The notes under the pieces are model-generated. The model had not been told where the DNA came from, did no database searches, and saw nothing but the letters and a program-made list of their open reading frames with translations. A DNA stretch of 64,000 bases, from positions 1 through 64,000 of the forward strand of contig CALWLA010000010.1 of the NCBI GenBank assembly GCA_944381405.1, written 5' to 3'. A program made the translations under genes and the position numbers. This DNA is from an uncultured Lachnospiraceae bacterium (GTDB lineage Bacteria; Bacillota; Clostridia; Lachnospirales; Lachnospiraceae). This document shows positions 34,808 to 44,400 of the stretch, piece after piece; position 1 is the stretch's first letter, and each line of letters begins with the position of its first letter.

Positions 34808-35389
34808 TTACGCCTCCGCGGCCGCATCCAGACCGTTGAAACGGTTCATGGCTTTTTCGCAGCCCTCCGTCACAATGCAGCAGGCTGCCTCCGCAGCCGC
34901 ATCATAGGCCCGTTCCATAACGGCGGCGTCCTCCCTGGAAAAATGTCCCAGCACATGGGACACAAGGTCCTCCCGCTTGGAAAGACCTCCCACGCCGATC
35001 CGCACCCGGGGAAAGTTCTCCGTTCCCAGCTGGGCGATGATGCTTTTGATGCCGTTGTGTCCCCCTGCGGAGCCCTGGGGCCTTACCCGCAGCCGTCCGC
35101 AGGGAAAATTGATGTCGTCATACAGCACGATCACCTGCTCCGGCGGGATCCTGTAATAATCCGCAGCCGCCCGCACCGCCTCTCCGGAGCGGTTCATATA
35201 GGTCAGGGGCTTCAGCAAAAGCACCTGTTCTCCCTGAAAGCTCCCTTTACCGAAGACTGCGTTGAACTTCCGCTCGGAAAGACTTATGCCAAGCCGCTCC
35301 GAAAGCCTGTCCGCTGCCGCAAAGCCTGCGTTGTGCCGCGTACCGTCATATTTTTTTTCCGGATTTCCCAGTCCTGCAATCAGATACAT
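34808..35389 (-). CDS. pth: peptidyl-tRNA hydrolase
   Basis: A 193-residue enzyme that frees tRNAs from peptidyl-tRNA. MYLIAGLGNPEKKYDGTRHN at the start holds the catalytic His; LLKPLTYMNRSGEAV and the YDDINFPCGRLRVRPQG region are intact. It lies 34 nt upstream of mfd, the order seen in Bacillus (there called spoVC). Confidence 0.95.
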   Translation of the reverse strand: MYLIAGLGNPEKKYDGTRHNAGFAAADRLSERLGISLSERKFNAVFGKGSFQGEQVLLLKPLTYMNRSGEAVRAAADYYRIPPEQVIVLYDDINFPCGRLRVRPQGSAGGHNGIKSIIAQLGTENFPRVRIGVGGLSKREDLVSHVLGHFSREDAAVMERAYDAAAEAACCIVTEGCEKAMNRFNGLDAAAEA

Positions 35390-35404
35390 CCTATTTCCTT
35401 TCCT

Positions 35405-35456
35405 TATGTTCCTGTTTTCGGATACAGCTCTTTATGCTCCTGTTTTCGGATACAGC
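35405..35456. repeat. 24-bp direct repeat with 28-bp period upstream of pth
   Basis: The sequence TATG(T/C)TCCTGTTTTCGGATACAGC occurs at 35405-35428 and 35433-35456 with one mismatch, in the 89-nt gap between the oxidoreductase gene and pth. Confidence 0.85.
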
Positions 35457-35478
35457 AGGCTGCCCCTGGACAGCCCGT

Positions 35479-36891
35479 TTATTCTGCCGCCGCCAGGATC
35501 GCCCTGGCCACGCTGATGCCGTTTGCAGAAGCCTGCTGCAGGCCTCTTGTGACGCTGGCGCCGTCTCCCATGGCCCGAAGTCCCTTGATGGAGGTTTCAA
35601 ACTGTTTGTTGACCACTACCTTGTTGGAATAGAACTTTACCTCAACGCCGTACAGCAGGGTTTCATCCGATGCGATACCCGGCGTCACCTTGTCCAGCGC
35701 CATGAGCATTTCCTTGATGTCCAGCATGATCCGGTAGGGCAGCACCAGGCTCAGGTCCCCCGGCACCGCGTCCTTCAGGGTGGGGATCAGGTTGTTCCGG
35801 CAAAGCCGTTCCTCCGTGGTACGCCGGCCCCGGAGGAAATCCCCGAAGGTCTGCACCATGATCCGGCCGTCGCAGAGCATGTTGGACAGCTGGGCCACAT
35901 GCTTGCCGTACTCGATGGGGGTCTTGAAGGGCTTGGTGAAGTTCTTGGAGACCAGCAGGGCGAAGTTCGTATTGTTGGTCTTCAGATCCGCTGATTTGTA
36001 GGCATGGCCGTTGACCACCGCCAGCCCGTCGTCATAGTATTCCGTAGCCACCTCTCCAGAGGGATTGGTACAGAAGGTCCGCACCTTATCGTCAAAGGTA
36101 GGCGTATAGTATACCAGCTTTGCTTCATAGAGGTTTTTGTTCAAAAATTCCATGATCTCATCCCGGACCTCTACCCGCACGCCGATATCCACGGTGCCTA
36201 CTTCGGTTTCGATGTCATGGGCACGGCAGATCTGGGAGAACCAGTCGGAGCCTTCCCGGCCTACGCCTGCGGCGATCTCCGGCGCCCGGTATTCCTCCCC
36301 GGCATCCGTCACCACGCCTACGGCCTTGCCCTCTTCGATGAGGATGTCCTCCACCATGGTATTGAAGAGGATCTCCACGCCCTTCTCCAGCAGGTAGGTC
36401 TGGATCCGCTGGTAGATCTTGTAGCCCTCCTCGGTGCCCAGATGGCGGATGGGGCACTCGATCAGCTTCAGGTTAGCGGTAATGGCCTTTCTGCGGATGG
36501 TCTCGATCTCCTGCTGCTTGTCCACACCGTAAACGTTTTTGTCCGCGCCGAATTTCAGATAGATGTTGTCGGACTCATGGATCAGGGAAAGGGCTTCGTC
36601 ATAACCCAGGATCTCCGGCAGATTGCCGCCCACATCCGGAGACAGGGACAGCTTGCCGTCGGAAAAAGCGCCGGCTCCCGCAAAACCGGTGGTGATGTTA
36701 CAGGGCTTGCAGCCTACGCAGACCTTAGTCTTCCGCTTGGGGCACACCCGTTTTTCGATGGGCCTTCCCTTTTCGATCATCAGGATCCGCAGGTCCGGCC
36801 GCGCCTCGATCAGCGTGTAGGCGCAGAAAATTCCGGAGGGCCCTGCTCCGATGATAATGACGTCATAAGCTCCCTTCAGATTTCTCTCCAT
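35479..36891 (-). CDS. FAD-dependent oxidoreductase of unknown substrate
   Basis: A 470-residue flavoprotein: the dinucleotide-binding motif YDVIIIGAGPSGIFCAY is at residues 9-25, EKGR follows at the adenosine-ribose position, and the C-terminal GDGASVTRGLQQASANGISVA closes the FAD site. A Cys-rich block CPKRKTKVCVGCKPCNITTGFAG (three to four cysteines) near residue 50 marks the subgroup often annotated simply as NAD(P)/FAD-dependent dehydrogenase. Probably cytosolic. It lies between spoVG and pth. The substrate is unknown. Confidence 0.85.
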   Translation of the reverse strand: MERNLKGAYDVIIIGAGPSGIFCAYTLIEARPDLRILMIEKGRPIEKRVCPKRKTKVCVGCKPCNITTGFAGAGAFSDGKLSLSPDVGGNLPEILGYDEALSLIHESDNIYLKFGADKNVYGVDKQQEIETIRRKAITANLKLIECPIRHLGTEEGYKIYQRIQTYLLEKGVEILFNTMVEDILIEEGKAVGVVTDAGEEYRAPEIAAGVGREGSDWFSQICRAHDIETEVGTVDIGVRVEVRDEIMEFLNKNLYEAKLVYYTPTFDDKVRTFCTNPSGEVATEYYDDGLAVVNGHAYKSADLKTNNTNFALLVSKNFTKPFKTPIEYGKHVAQLSNMLCDGRIMVQTFGDFLRGRRTTEERLCRNNLIPTLKDAVPGDLSLVLPYRIMLDIKEMLMALDKVTPGIASDETLLYGVEVKFYSNKVVVNKQFETSIKGLRAMGDGASVTRGLQQASANGISVARAILAAAE

Positions 36892-36990
36892 ATAAAATAA
36901 ACACTCCTTCTTTTTTCACACGAAAACACCCGAAGAAAACCCCAGACAGGGGGGTATCTCCGGTTTCAAATCCGAGTCGTATCTTACCAT

Positions 36991-37025
36991 AAAAGAAGCC
37001 CCCGCGCAAGCGAAGGCCTCTTTTT
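36991..37025 (-). terminator. terminator after spoVG
   Basis: On the minus strand AAAAGAGGCC and GGGCTTCTTTT flank a GC-rich loop, ending in TTTTAT, 24 nt past the spoVG stop. Confidence 0.75.
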
Positions 37026-37048
37026 ATATGCAATAATACTCTCTCCCC

Positions 37049-37351
37049 TTAGAAAATGCCGTTGGTTCCGTCTCCGATCTCCGAAGCTTCCTCCATGGCT
37101 CCCGCCGCCTCGTAGGCCTCCAGTACCGCAGACTGAATCTGGGCTCTGGTCTCGGAGTTGATGGGATGTGCGATATCCCGGTACTCTCCGTCATGGGCCT
37201 TGCGGCTGGGCATCGCGATGAACAGACCCTTGTCCCCTTCAATGATCTTGATATCGTGTACCACGAAAGCGTCGTCAATGGTGATGGATGCCATGCCGCG
37301 CATCTTTCCGTCCTTCTCAATTTTCCTGACCCTGATGTCCGTAATCTCCAT
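37049..37351 (-). CDS. spoVG: SpoVG family RNA/DNA-binding regulator
   Basis: A 100-residue protein with the conserved [11 protein letters not shown] start, [21 protein letters not shown] and [22 protein letters not shown]. SpoVG is widespread in non-sporulating Firmicutes and acts as a post-transcriptional and DNA-binding regulator, so its presence is not evidence of sporulation. It follows glgD by 59 nt on the same strand. Confidence 0.93.
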   Translation of the reverse strand: MEITDIRVRKIEKDGKMRGMASITIDDAFVVHDIKIIEGDKGLFIAMPSRKAHDGEYRDIAHPINSETRAQIQSAVLEAYEAAGAMEEASEIGDGTNGIF

Positions 37352-37410
37352 AAAACATAACCTCCAAAATTACGCCTTAGGCGTTCATGATAATCTGTGA
37401 AAGACAGGCT

Positions 37411-38529
37411 TTAGATCGCGTATCTGTCGTTCTTCTCCACGACGATCTTGATGTCGTCCGGAGCGCCGATGTGGGTGGAATTTGCTCTGATCACATCCCT
37501 TGACTCCACGATGCAGTTCTCCAGCACCGTATTGTCGCCGATATATACGTTATTCAGCACGATGGAATTCTTGATCACGCAGTTGTTTCCAACATATACG
37601 TCCTTGAACAGGAGGGAATTCTCCACAACGCCGTTGATGATGCAGCCGCTGGAAACCAGGGAGTTTTTCACCGCTGCACCGGGATTGTATTTTGCCGGCG
37701 GCAGATCGTCCACCTTGGTGTAGATCTGAGGATCCGTCTTGAAATAATCCCTGACCTCCTTTTTCAGGAAGTCCATGTTTGTCTTGTAATAGGACTCCAC
37801 GCTGGCGATGTTTGACCAGTAGTCCTCCAGCTTGTAAGCATAGATCCGCTTCAGGTTCTTGTAGCGGACCAGGATGTCCTGTACGAAATCATATCTGTCT
37901 TCCTCTGCGCACTTTTCGATGAGCTCGATCAGATGGCGCCGGCGGACAACATAGATGCCGCAGGAAATGGTGTTGGCATCGGAGACCATGGGTTTTTCCT
38001 CAAAATCCACGATGCGGCCCTCGTCGTTGATCTTGACGCAGCCGAAGCGGGTAACGTCCTCCTCCTCGTCCATCTTCTTGCAGACCACGGTAATGTCCGC
38101 TTTCTTTTCGATATGATATTCCAGTACCTTATTGTAATCCAGCTTGTAAACGCCGTCGCCCGCCGCGATCACCACATAGGGCTCATGGCTGTTCTTCAGC
38201 CAGTTCAGATTCTGATAAAGGGCGTCTGCCGTTCCTCTGTACCAGTCGCTAGACTCCGCCGTGATGGTGGGATTGAAAACGAAGAGCCCCCCCTGCTTGC
38301 GGCCGAAATCCCACCACTTGGAGGAATTCAGATGCAGATTCAGGGAACGGGAATTGTACTGGGTCAGCACAGCCACCGTCTGAATACGGGAATTTGACAT
38401 GTTGCTGAGGGCAAAGTCTATGCTTCGAAAGCTTCCCGCCACCGGCATCGCGGCGATGGCCCGCTTATTGCTCAGCTGTCTCATGCGCTTGGAATTTCCG
38501 CCTGCCAAAATCACTCCGATTGCTCTCAT
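37411..38529 (-). CDS. glgD: GlgD, regulatory ADP-glucose pyrophosphorylase subunit
   Basis: A 372-residue nucleotidyltransferase-like protein. It keeps the fold ([27 protein letters not shown]) and the C-terminal left-handed beta-helix with hexapeptide repeats ([20 protein letters not shown]), but replaces GlgC's [10 protein letters not shown] with [10 protein letters not shown]. Firmicute GlgD is known to be a poor catalyst that raises GlgC activity in the heterotetramer. A 4-nt ATGA overlap joins it to glgC. Confidence 0.92.
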   Translation of the reverse strand: MRAIGVILAGGNSKRMRQLSNKRAIAAMPVAGSFRSIDFALSNMSNSRIQTVAVLTQYNSRSLNLHLNSSKWWDFGRKQGGLFVFNPTITAESSDWYRGTADALYQNLNWLKNSHEPYVVIAAGDGVYKLDYNKVLEYHIEKKADITVVCKKMDEEEDVTRFGCVKINDEGRIVDFEEKPMVSDANTISCGIYVVRRRHLIELIEKCAEEDRYDFVQDILVRYKNLKRIYAYKLEDYWSNIASVESYYKTNMDFLKKEVRDYFKTDPQIYTKVDDLPPAKYNPGAAVKNSLVSSGCIINGVVENSLLFKDVYVGNNCVIKNSIVLNNVYIGDNTVLENCIVESRDVIRANSTHIGAPDDIKIVVEKNDRYAI

Positions 38530-39800
38530 TGCTTGTCACCTTCCTTTATAATATAGCCGCCGCTCTCCAGTAATCCTGCAGGATAATCCGCCGGTTCCGT
38601 AATGCCCATGATGGCCGTATTCTTACCGATCTTTACGCCGTCCGGAATGACGGAGCATTCTCCGATCGTTACAAGATCTGCATTGTATACCTTGGGATCA
38701 TATTTGCTTTCCGCATATTCGCCCACGCCCAGCTCGCAGTCTGCGCCTACCGTCGTCTGCTCTGCGATGATGGCCTTTTCCACCTTGGTATTCCTGCCGA
38801 TGGTAACCTCCCCCATCAGGATGGAATCCCTTACCTCAGCGCCCTCTTCCACGACGACGCCAGGGCCCAGCACGGAGTTTTCCACGCTGCCGTAGATCTC
38901 ACAGCCCTCTGCGATGATGCTGCGGCTGATATTGGAGTCCTCGCCGAGATACTGGGGCTTGACATTGTCGCACTTGGTGTAGATCTTCCAGTATTCCTCG
39001 TAAAGATTGAACTCCGGAATGATGTCCACCAGCTCCATGTTTGCCTGCCAGTAGGAGCTCAGGGTTCCCACGTCCTTCCAGTACTCGTTGAACTCATAGG
39101 CAAAGATGCGTCCGCCGTTTTCCCGGATATAAGGAATGATATGCTTTCCGAAATCGCAGTTGGGCTCATCCCGCAGCTTGATCAGCGCATCTCTCAGCAC
39201 CGGGAAGCTGAAGATATAGATACCCATGGACGCCAGGTTGGATCTGGGATTTTTCGGTTTCTCCTCGAATTCGATGATCCGTCCGGTCTCGTCGGTGATG
39301 GCCAGGCCGAAACGGCTTGCCTCCTCGATGGGCACCGGCATGGTGGCGATGGTCAGATCTGCGTTGCTTGCCTTGTGGTAATCCAGCATGACCTCATAGT
39401 CCATCTTGTAGATGTGGTCTCCGGACAGAATGAGCACATAATCCGGATTGTAGGTCTCCATGTACTCCAGATTCTGGTAGATCGCGTTGGCGGTGCCGCT
39501 GTACCAGTCAGAACCTGTTGTCCTCTCGTAAGGAGACAGCACCGAAACGCCGCCCACATTTTTATCCAGGTCCCACGGAATACCAATTCCGATGTGCGCG
39601 TTCAGGCGAAGGGGCTGGTACTGAGTCAGCACGCCCACCGTATTGACGCCGGAATTGATACAATTGGAAAGCGGAAAATCTATGATACGGTATTTTCCGC
39701 CAAATGGAACCGCCGGCTTTGCCACATTTTTCGTAAGCACGCCCAGACGGCTGCCCTGTCCGCCAGCCAGAAGCATGGCGATCATCTCTTTTTTAATCAC
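38526..39800 (-). CDS. glgC: glucose-1-phosphate adenylyltransferase
   Basis: A 424-residue catalytic subunit that makes ADP-glucose for glycogen synthesis. [44 protein letters not shown] and [20 protein letters not shown] are intact, and the C-terminal beta-helix ends the protein. It is the first gene of a glgC-glgD unit that may run into spoVG; synthase and branching genes are not in the window. Confidence 0.95.
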   Translation of the reverse strand: MIKKEMIAMLLAGGQGSRLGVLTKNVAKPAVPFGGKYRIIDFPLSNCINSGVNTVGVLTQYQPLRLNAHIGIGIPWDLDKNVGGVSVLSPYERTTGSDWYSGTANAIYQNLEYMETYNPDYVLILSGDHIYKMDYEVMLDYHKASNADLTIATMPVPIEEASRFGLAITDETGRIIEFEEKPKNPRSNLASMGIYIFSFPVLRDALIKLRDEPNCDFGKHIIPYIRENGGRIFAYEFNEYWKDVGTLSSYWQANMELVDIIPEFNLYEEYWKIYTKCDNVKPQYLGEDSNISRSIIAEGCEIYGSVENSVLGPGVVVEEGAEVRDSILMGEVTIGRNTKVEKAIIAEQTTVGADCELGVGEYAESKYDPKVYNADLVTIGECSVIPDGVKIGKNTAIMGITEPADYPAGLLESGGYIIKEGDKQ

Positions 39801-39859
39801 GCTATCACCTCACTGCAAGTAAAAAATGGCTGTTGAAAAAAATATTATTGATGCATTTG

Positions 39860-39888
39860 ATTATATCACATTTTTTGTATAATGTTAA
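39860..39888 (-). promoter_or_regulatory. promoter of glgC
   Basis: TTAACA at 39883-39888 and TATAAT at 39860-39865 on the minus strand, 17-nt spacer. Confidence 0.7.
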
Positions 39889-39889
39889 T

Positions 39890-39918
39890 AAAAAAACGCA
39901 CTTTCGTGCGTTTTTTTT
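39890..39918. terminator. bidirectional-looking terminator after the YhaN-like gene
   Basis: ACGCAC-TTTC-GTGCGT flanked by A-run and T-run on both strands. It overlaps the last base pairs of the YhaN-like gene and ends the long operon read from the HIT gene. Confidence 0.9.
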
Positions 39919-41845
39919 AGATATTTTCCTCGAGTTTTTTCCTACCCCCTAAATCTTGTGGTTCCTTTTTCAAATAAATCATTTTATAGGGGATCCTGTT
40001 TTTTGAAAGGAGCCTTTCTTCCCGGTGATGACAGGTAAAAAGCAGAATCTGGCCGCCGTAATGCCCTGCCAGAAATTCCAGGGCATGGGCAAGCCGTCCG
40101 TCATCGTAGAGGGCAAAGCTGTCGTCGAAAAGCAGCGGAAGCGTTTCTCCGCCGCCCTGGATGAGCCGCACCGCCGCCAGGCGGACCGCCAGGTAGATCT
40201 GATCCATGGTACCGGAGCTTACGCTCTCTAAGGGAATCAGCCGATCCTTTGTATTGAGGCAGATCTCCAGGCTCCTGCCCACGTCCATGCTCTGGTATGC
40301 GCCGCCGGTGATCTGCCGCAGCAGCCGGGAGGCCTCCTGATTGAGATAGGCTCCCAGGGATTCCCGGATGGCCTTTCCCAGGGCCTCCAGGGTCTCCTGG
40401 GCAATGCCTATGGCCTCCAGCTCCGTCTGGATCCGCTCGTTTTCCGAAAGGATCTTCCGGTATTCCTCCACCTGAGTCCGGTAATGGCTGAGCTCCATAA
40501 GCTTCTGCTCCACCACAAGCTGGATCTCCTGCTGTTCCTCGATTCTGGCCTGGCAGGCAGTCTGCTCTTCCCCCAGCTGCAGCAGACGTTCGGAAAGCGT
40601 CTTAAGCTCCCCTTCATAGGCCTCTGCCGTTCTGCAGAGCTTTGCATAGCCCTCCATGCGCTCAGAAAAAAGCTCCATGGCTTCCTGGCTGACCGCTTCC
40701 TGGCCCGTATGATTTTTCAGGATCTCCGAAAGCAGGCTGCCGGTATGCCGGTAGATCCTGCGGTTCCTCCGGTTCAGGCAAAGCAGCCCGATCCCTGCCG
40801 CAAGGAAAACCGCGGCAGCTCCGAAAAACGCCGCCGGAGGCAGCGGCAGCTGCCGAAGTCCCGAAAGCTCCAGGCCTGCCGCCTGCAGCATGCCTGTCTG
40901 CTCCAGAACTCCGGCGCCAAGGAGCCCTGCCAGGCCTGCCAGCACAGCTCCCAGGATCAGGACCGGCGGCAGGACCTTCCGCAGTTTTTTTTCTGCCAGC
41001 CCTTTTGCCCGTTCATAATCCGCAAAAACGTCCCTGGTCTCCTGCTCATAGGACTTTACGGAGGCCTCGTCCGTAAACCTGTTTTCTGTAAGGGTCCCTC
41101 TGGCCTTTTCCAGCTTTTCCGAAAGAAGGGTCCGTTCCGCAGACAGGGCCGCGATGCCGCTCTGCATCTGCTCCCGCTGCTCCCGGAAGGCTGCCAGGCG
41201 GTTTTCATTTTCCGGCCGGGAAAGCTCCGCTTCCAGATTTTTTACCTCTGAAACCGCCCGGGCATATTGTCTTGCCGCCTCCGGCTGCAGCCGGTCCTGG
41301 AAGCTCTTTTTCTGGTCCTCCAGATAAGCCCTGGCCGCCTCTGCCGACAGCTGGGCGCTGCCGGTGGTGTTCAGGTTGGCGATATACTTCCGCAGCTCCG
41401 CCGCCGCCCCCGGGCCTGCAGCGCTTTTCAGCTGGCCGATGCTGATGGTATTGACATATCCGGTTTCCGTAAGCCCTGCCAGAGCCTCGGAGAGAAACTG
41501 CCGGGGCTCCGAAAGCAGGGCGCCGCTTTCCTCCTCCAGAATGGAAAGGTCCTCCGCATCCCTGGCGAAATTCCGCTGGATCCGGTAAAACCGCCCCTGA
41601 TGCTCGATGCGCATGGAGCCGCCAAAGGCCGCATCCTTCCTCCAAGGCCGAAAGCTTTCATAGGGCGGCTTTTTTCCGCCGGAGGGCCTTTTGGAAAGGC
41701 CAAAGAGCATGGCCCGGAGGAAGGTGTGCAGGGTGGATTTTCCCGCTTCGTTTTCTCCGTAAAGCACATTGATTCCCTGATCGAAGGAAAAGGATGCGTC
41801 CTGAAATTTTCCAAATCCGTCTATATGGATATCTGCAAATCTCAC
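39917..41845 (-). CDS. SMC-like AAA ATPase, YhaN/SbcC type
   Basis: A 642-residue ATPase with the N-terminal half of a split nucleotide site (INVLYGENEAGKSTLHTFLRAMLFG), long coiled coils, two hydrophobic segments in the middle (about 355-425) as in YhaN, and a C-terminal half with SGTMDQIYLAVRLA (signature) and LLFDDSFALYDD (Walker B). Such proteins form Mre11/Rad50-like complexes with a phosphoesterase, here the gene 4 nt overlapped upstream. A role in DNA-end or envelope-associated DNA processing is inferred from the family only. Confidence 0.85.
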   Translation of the reverse strand: MRFADIHIDGFGKFQDASFSFDQGINVLYGENEAGKSTLHTFLRAMLFGLSKRPSGGKKPPYESFRPWRKDAAFGGSMRIEHQGRFYRIQRNFARDAEDLSILEEESGALLSEPRQFLSEALAGLTETGYVNTISIGQLKSAAGPGAAAELRKYIANLNTTGSAQLSAEAARAYLEDQKKSFQDRLQPEAARQYARAVSEVKNLEAELSRPENENRLAAFREQREQMQSGIAALSAERTLLSEKLEKARGTLTENRFTDEASVKSYEQETRDVFADYERAKGLAEKKLRKVLPPVLILGAVLAGLAGLLGAGVLEQTGMLQAAGLELSGLRQLPLPPAAFFGAAAVFLAAGIGLLCLNRRNRRIYRHTGSLLSEILKNHTGQEAVSQEAMELFSERMEGYAKLCRTAEAYEGELKTLSERLLQLGEEQTACQARIEEQQEIQLVVEQKLMELSHYRTQVEEYRKILSENERIQTELEAIGIAQETLEALGKAIRESLGAYLNQEASRLLRQITGGAYQSMDVGRSLEICLNTKDRLIPLESVSSGTMDQIYLAVRLAAVRLIQGGGETLPLLFDDSFALYDDGRLAHALEFLAGHYGGQILLFTCHHREERLLSKNRIPYKMIYLKKEPQDLGGRKKLEENI

Positions 41846-42957
41846 GCCTCCGGCTGACCCCCTTCCTTCTTCTGCGTTTTCAGCAGGGCATTGATTCCGT
41901 AATACATGGCTTTTTTATCCAGCTGCGACATCTGGCCGCCGCTTTTCCGGAAGGTGCTGATATAAAAGCCGATCATATCCTGGGGATGCTCCTCAAACAG
42001 GGCGGAAAAATCGTATTCCGGCTCTGTCTCGTCCAGGATCTCCGCGATCCGGAACTCCCTTTCCAGACAGCGAAGGTCAAATCGCACCTCAGGATCCCGC
42101 ATGCCCCAAAGCCGCAGGCGGAAGATGTTCTGCCTGCCCCGTTCCTCCATGTTCTTCCGCAAAAGCCCCTGGAGTTCGTCGTTTCCGGTGCCCGGCTCCA
42201 CCTTTGCCAGGAGCGGGATATAGGAGGCGGAGGCCATGGGGATAAACCTCAGATCGATCAGCCTGCCGGAAACGCCGCTGATATCTCCCGCATAAACTCC
42301 ATGGACGCCGCTTTCCTCCAGGGAAGCAGGCTCCAGAGCCCCCGGCGCAGCCGCCTTTCCCGGCACCAGCTCCCGATGCTGTCCGCCGCCGCCAAGGGCG
42401 CAGTAGGAAAGCTCCTGCAGCAGCTTCCCCCATTCCTTCTGCCCTTCCTCTCCGGCCTCTTCCTCCGGAAGCTCAGGCAGCAGCAGGATCCGCACCGCAG
42501 ACTTGTCCTCCTGGGAAAGTCCCCGGCAGTCCTCCATCCACTGAGAAAGACCTTTTTCCTCCGTTCCTCTGCAGGAGGCCGCGTAAACAGTGGTGTTCAA
42601 GGCCGGAAAGCTGAGCCTTGTCAGGCCTTCTTCCGTTACATAACGGACATTGGGCGCCCAGCGGAAGCTCTGGACCGGAGAATTTCCCCGCAGCATGTCC
42701 AGCCTGCCCGCAATGATCACCACCTGCACTGCGGGAATCGAAAGAAACAGCCGGTTGACCTCCGCAAGTTCTGCGCTGACCGGCTGATGGCAGAAAAGGC
42801 TGCCGGATATGAGGAGGAGGTCACAGCCCTCCTCCGACGCCATATCCACAACCTTTCTGAAAGTTTCTTTTATTTCTTTTGCCCGTTCCCTGCCCCAGCT
42901 TTTCTCGCTTTCCGGATCCAGTCCGAGGCGGACGTCGCTTACATGTATAAAACGCAT
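41842..42957 (-). CDS. YhaO/SbcD-like metallophosphoesterase homologue with degenerate active site
   Basis: A 371-residue protein aligned by position to Mre11/SbcD-type exonucleases, but the metal ligands are mostly replaced. The usual DxH is DVR (VSDVRLG), the GDxxD motif reads SGSLFC, and GNHD reads GRLD. The overall layout and the pairing with a YhaN-like ATPase gene (ATGA overlap) are kept. It is therefore probably a non-catalytic partner. It lies 45 nt after asnS. Confidence 0.75.
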   Translation of the reverse strand: MRFIHVSDVRLGLDPESEKSWGRERAKEIKETFRKVVDMASEEGCDLLLISGSLFCHQPVSAELAEVNRLFLSIPAVQVVIIAGRLDMLRGNSPVQSFRWAPNVRYVTEEGLTRLSFPALNTTVYAASCRGTEEKGLSQWMEDCRGLSQEDKSAVRILLLPELPEEEAGEEGQKEWGKLLQELSYCALGGGGQHRELVPGKAAAPGALEPASLEESGVHGVYAGDISGVSGRLIDLRFIPMASASYIPLLAKVEPGTGNDELQGLLRKNMEERGRQNIFRLRLWGMRDPEVRFDLRCLEREFRIAEILDETEPEYDFSALFEEHPQDMIGFYISTFRKSGGQMSQLDKKAMYYGINALLKTQKKEGGQPEA

Positions 42958-43002
42958 AATATCCTCTGTGATGCGCCTGCTCCTTCAGAACAGGCCCTTC
43001 CT

Positions 43003-44400
43003 TTACAGCTCGCAGGTTCCCGTGGTACGGGGGAAGGGGATCACGTCTCTGATGTTCTGCATGCCTGTCAGATACATCACTGCCCGCTCAAAGCCCAGAC
43101 CGAAGCCGGAATGGGTGACAGAGCCGTATTTCCGCAGGTCCAGATAGAAGCCGTAGGCCTTGGGATCCAGTCCCATTTCCTCCATGCGGGCCAGGAGCTT
43201 GTCGTAGTCATCCTCACGCTGGGAGCCGCCCATGATCTCTCCTACGCCGGGCACCAGGCAGTCCACTGCCGCCACGGTCTTTCCGTCCTCGTTCAGCTTC
43301 ATATAGAAGGCCTTGATATCCTTGGGGTAGTCCGTTACGAATACCGGTCTGCCGTAGATCTTTTCCGTCAGGTACCGCTCGTGCTCCGTCTGCAGGTCGC
43401 AGCCCCACTCCACCTTGTTTTCAAACTTATCGTTGTGCTGCTTCAGAAGCTCCACCGCCTCCGTGTAGCTGACCCTTGCGAAATCGTTTTTCAGGATCCC
43501 CTCAAGACGCTCCAGAAGACCCTTTTCGATGAAGCTGTCGAAGAACTTCATCTCCTCGGGAGCGTTCTCCAGAACGTAGCGGATGATGTATTTCAGCATG
43601 GCCTCCTCCACGTCCATGGTGTCCTTGAGGTCTGCAAAGGCCATCTCCGGCTCGATCATCCAGAACTCCGCCGCATGACGGGTGGTGTTGGAATTTTCCG
43701 CACGGAAGGTGGGGCCGAAGGTATAAACATTCCGGAAGGCCATGGCGTAGGTCTCCACGTTCAGCTGGCCGGAAACCGTCAGATAGGTGGGCTTACCAAA
43801 GAAATCCCTGCTGTAATCCACTTCCTTCTGGTCGCCCTTTGCGATACGGTCCAGATCCAGGGTGGTCACCTGGAACATCTCTCCTGCGCCCTCGCAGTCG
43901 GAGGAGGTGATGAGGGGCGTATGCACATAGACAAAGCCTCTCTCCTGGAAGAACCGGTGGATCGCATAGGCGCAGAGGGATCTTACCCGGAACACCGCCT
44001 GGAAGGTATTGGTACGCTGCCGCAGGTGGGTCATGGTACGCAGGTACTCCAGGGTATGGCGCTTTTTCTGCAGGGGATAATCCGGCGTGGACGCGCCCTC
44101 GATCTGCACCTCCGTTGCCTGGATCTCAAAGGGCTGCTTTGCCTCCGGCGTCGCCACCAGCTGGCCCTTTACGATCACCGCAGAGCCGACGTTCAGCTTG
44201 GAAACCTCTGCGAAATTGGGCATGGTATCGTGATACACGATCTGAAGGGTCTCGAAGAAGGATCCGTCGTTCAGCACGATAAATCCGAAGCTCTTTGAAT
44301 CCCGCACGGAACGCACCCAGCCTCCTACGGAAATTTCTTTTCCCAGATATTTCTCACGATCCTGAAAGATCTCCCGGACCGTCACCAGTTTTTCCATCAT
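43003..44400 (-). CDS. asnS: asparaginyl-tRNA synthetase
   Basis: A 465-residue class IIb synthetase. The N-terminal OB fold ([23 protein letters not shown]) and motif 2/3 regions ([36 protein letters not shown]) are intact. The first 15 codons overlap the 3' end of the coiled-coil gene upstream. Its own tRNA-Asn lies 4 kb away on the other strand. Confidence 0.96.
   Translation of the reverse strand: MMEKLVTVREIFQDREKYLGKEISVGGWVRSVRDSKSFGFIVLNDGSFFETLQIVYHDTMPNFAEVSKLNVGSAVIVKGQLVATPEAKQPFEIQATEVQIEGASTPDYPLQKKRHTLEYLRTMTHLRQRTNTFQAVFRVRSLCAYAIHRFFQERGFVYVHTPLITSSDCEGAGEMFQVTTLDLDRIAKGDQKEVDYSRDFFGKPTYLTVSGQLNVETYAMAFRNVYTFGPTFRAENSNTTRHAAEFWMIEPEMAFADLKDTMDVEEAMLKYIIRYVLENAPEEMKFFDSFIEKGLLERLEGILKNDFARVSYTEAVELLKQHNDKFENKVEWGCDLQTEHERYLTEKIYGRPVFVTDYPKDIKAFYMKLNEDGKTVAAVDCLVPGVGEIMGGSQREDDYDKLLARMEEMGLDPKAYGFYLDLRKYGSVTHSGFGLGFERAVMYLTGMQNIRDVIPFPRTTGTCEL

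Noticed and set aside
41794..44298. An 834-codon plus-strand frame
   Set aside because: It lies antisense to the phosphoesterase and asnS genes and shows no domain-like sequence; asnS on the other strand is unambiguous.
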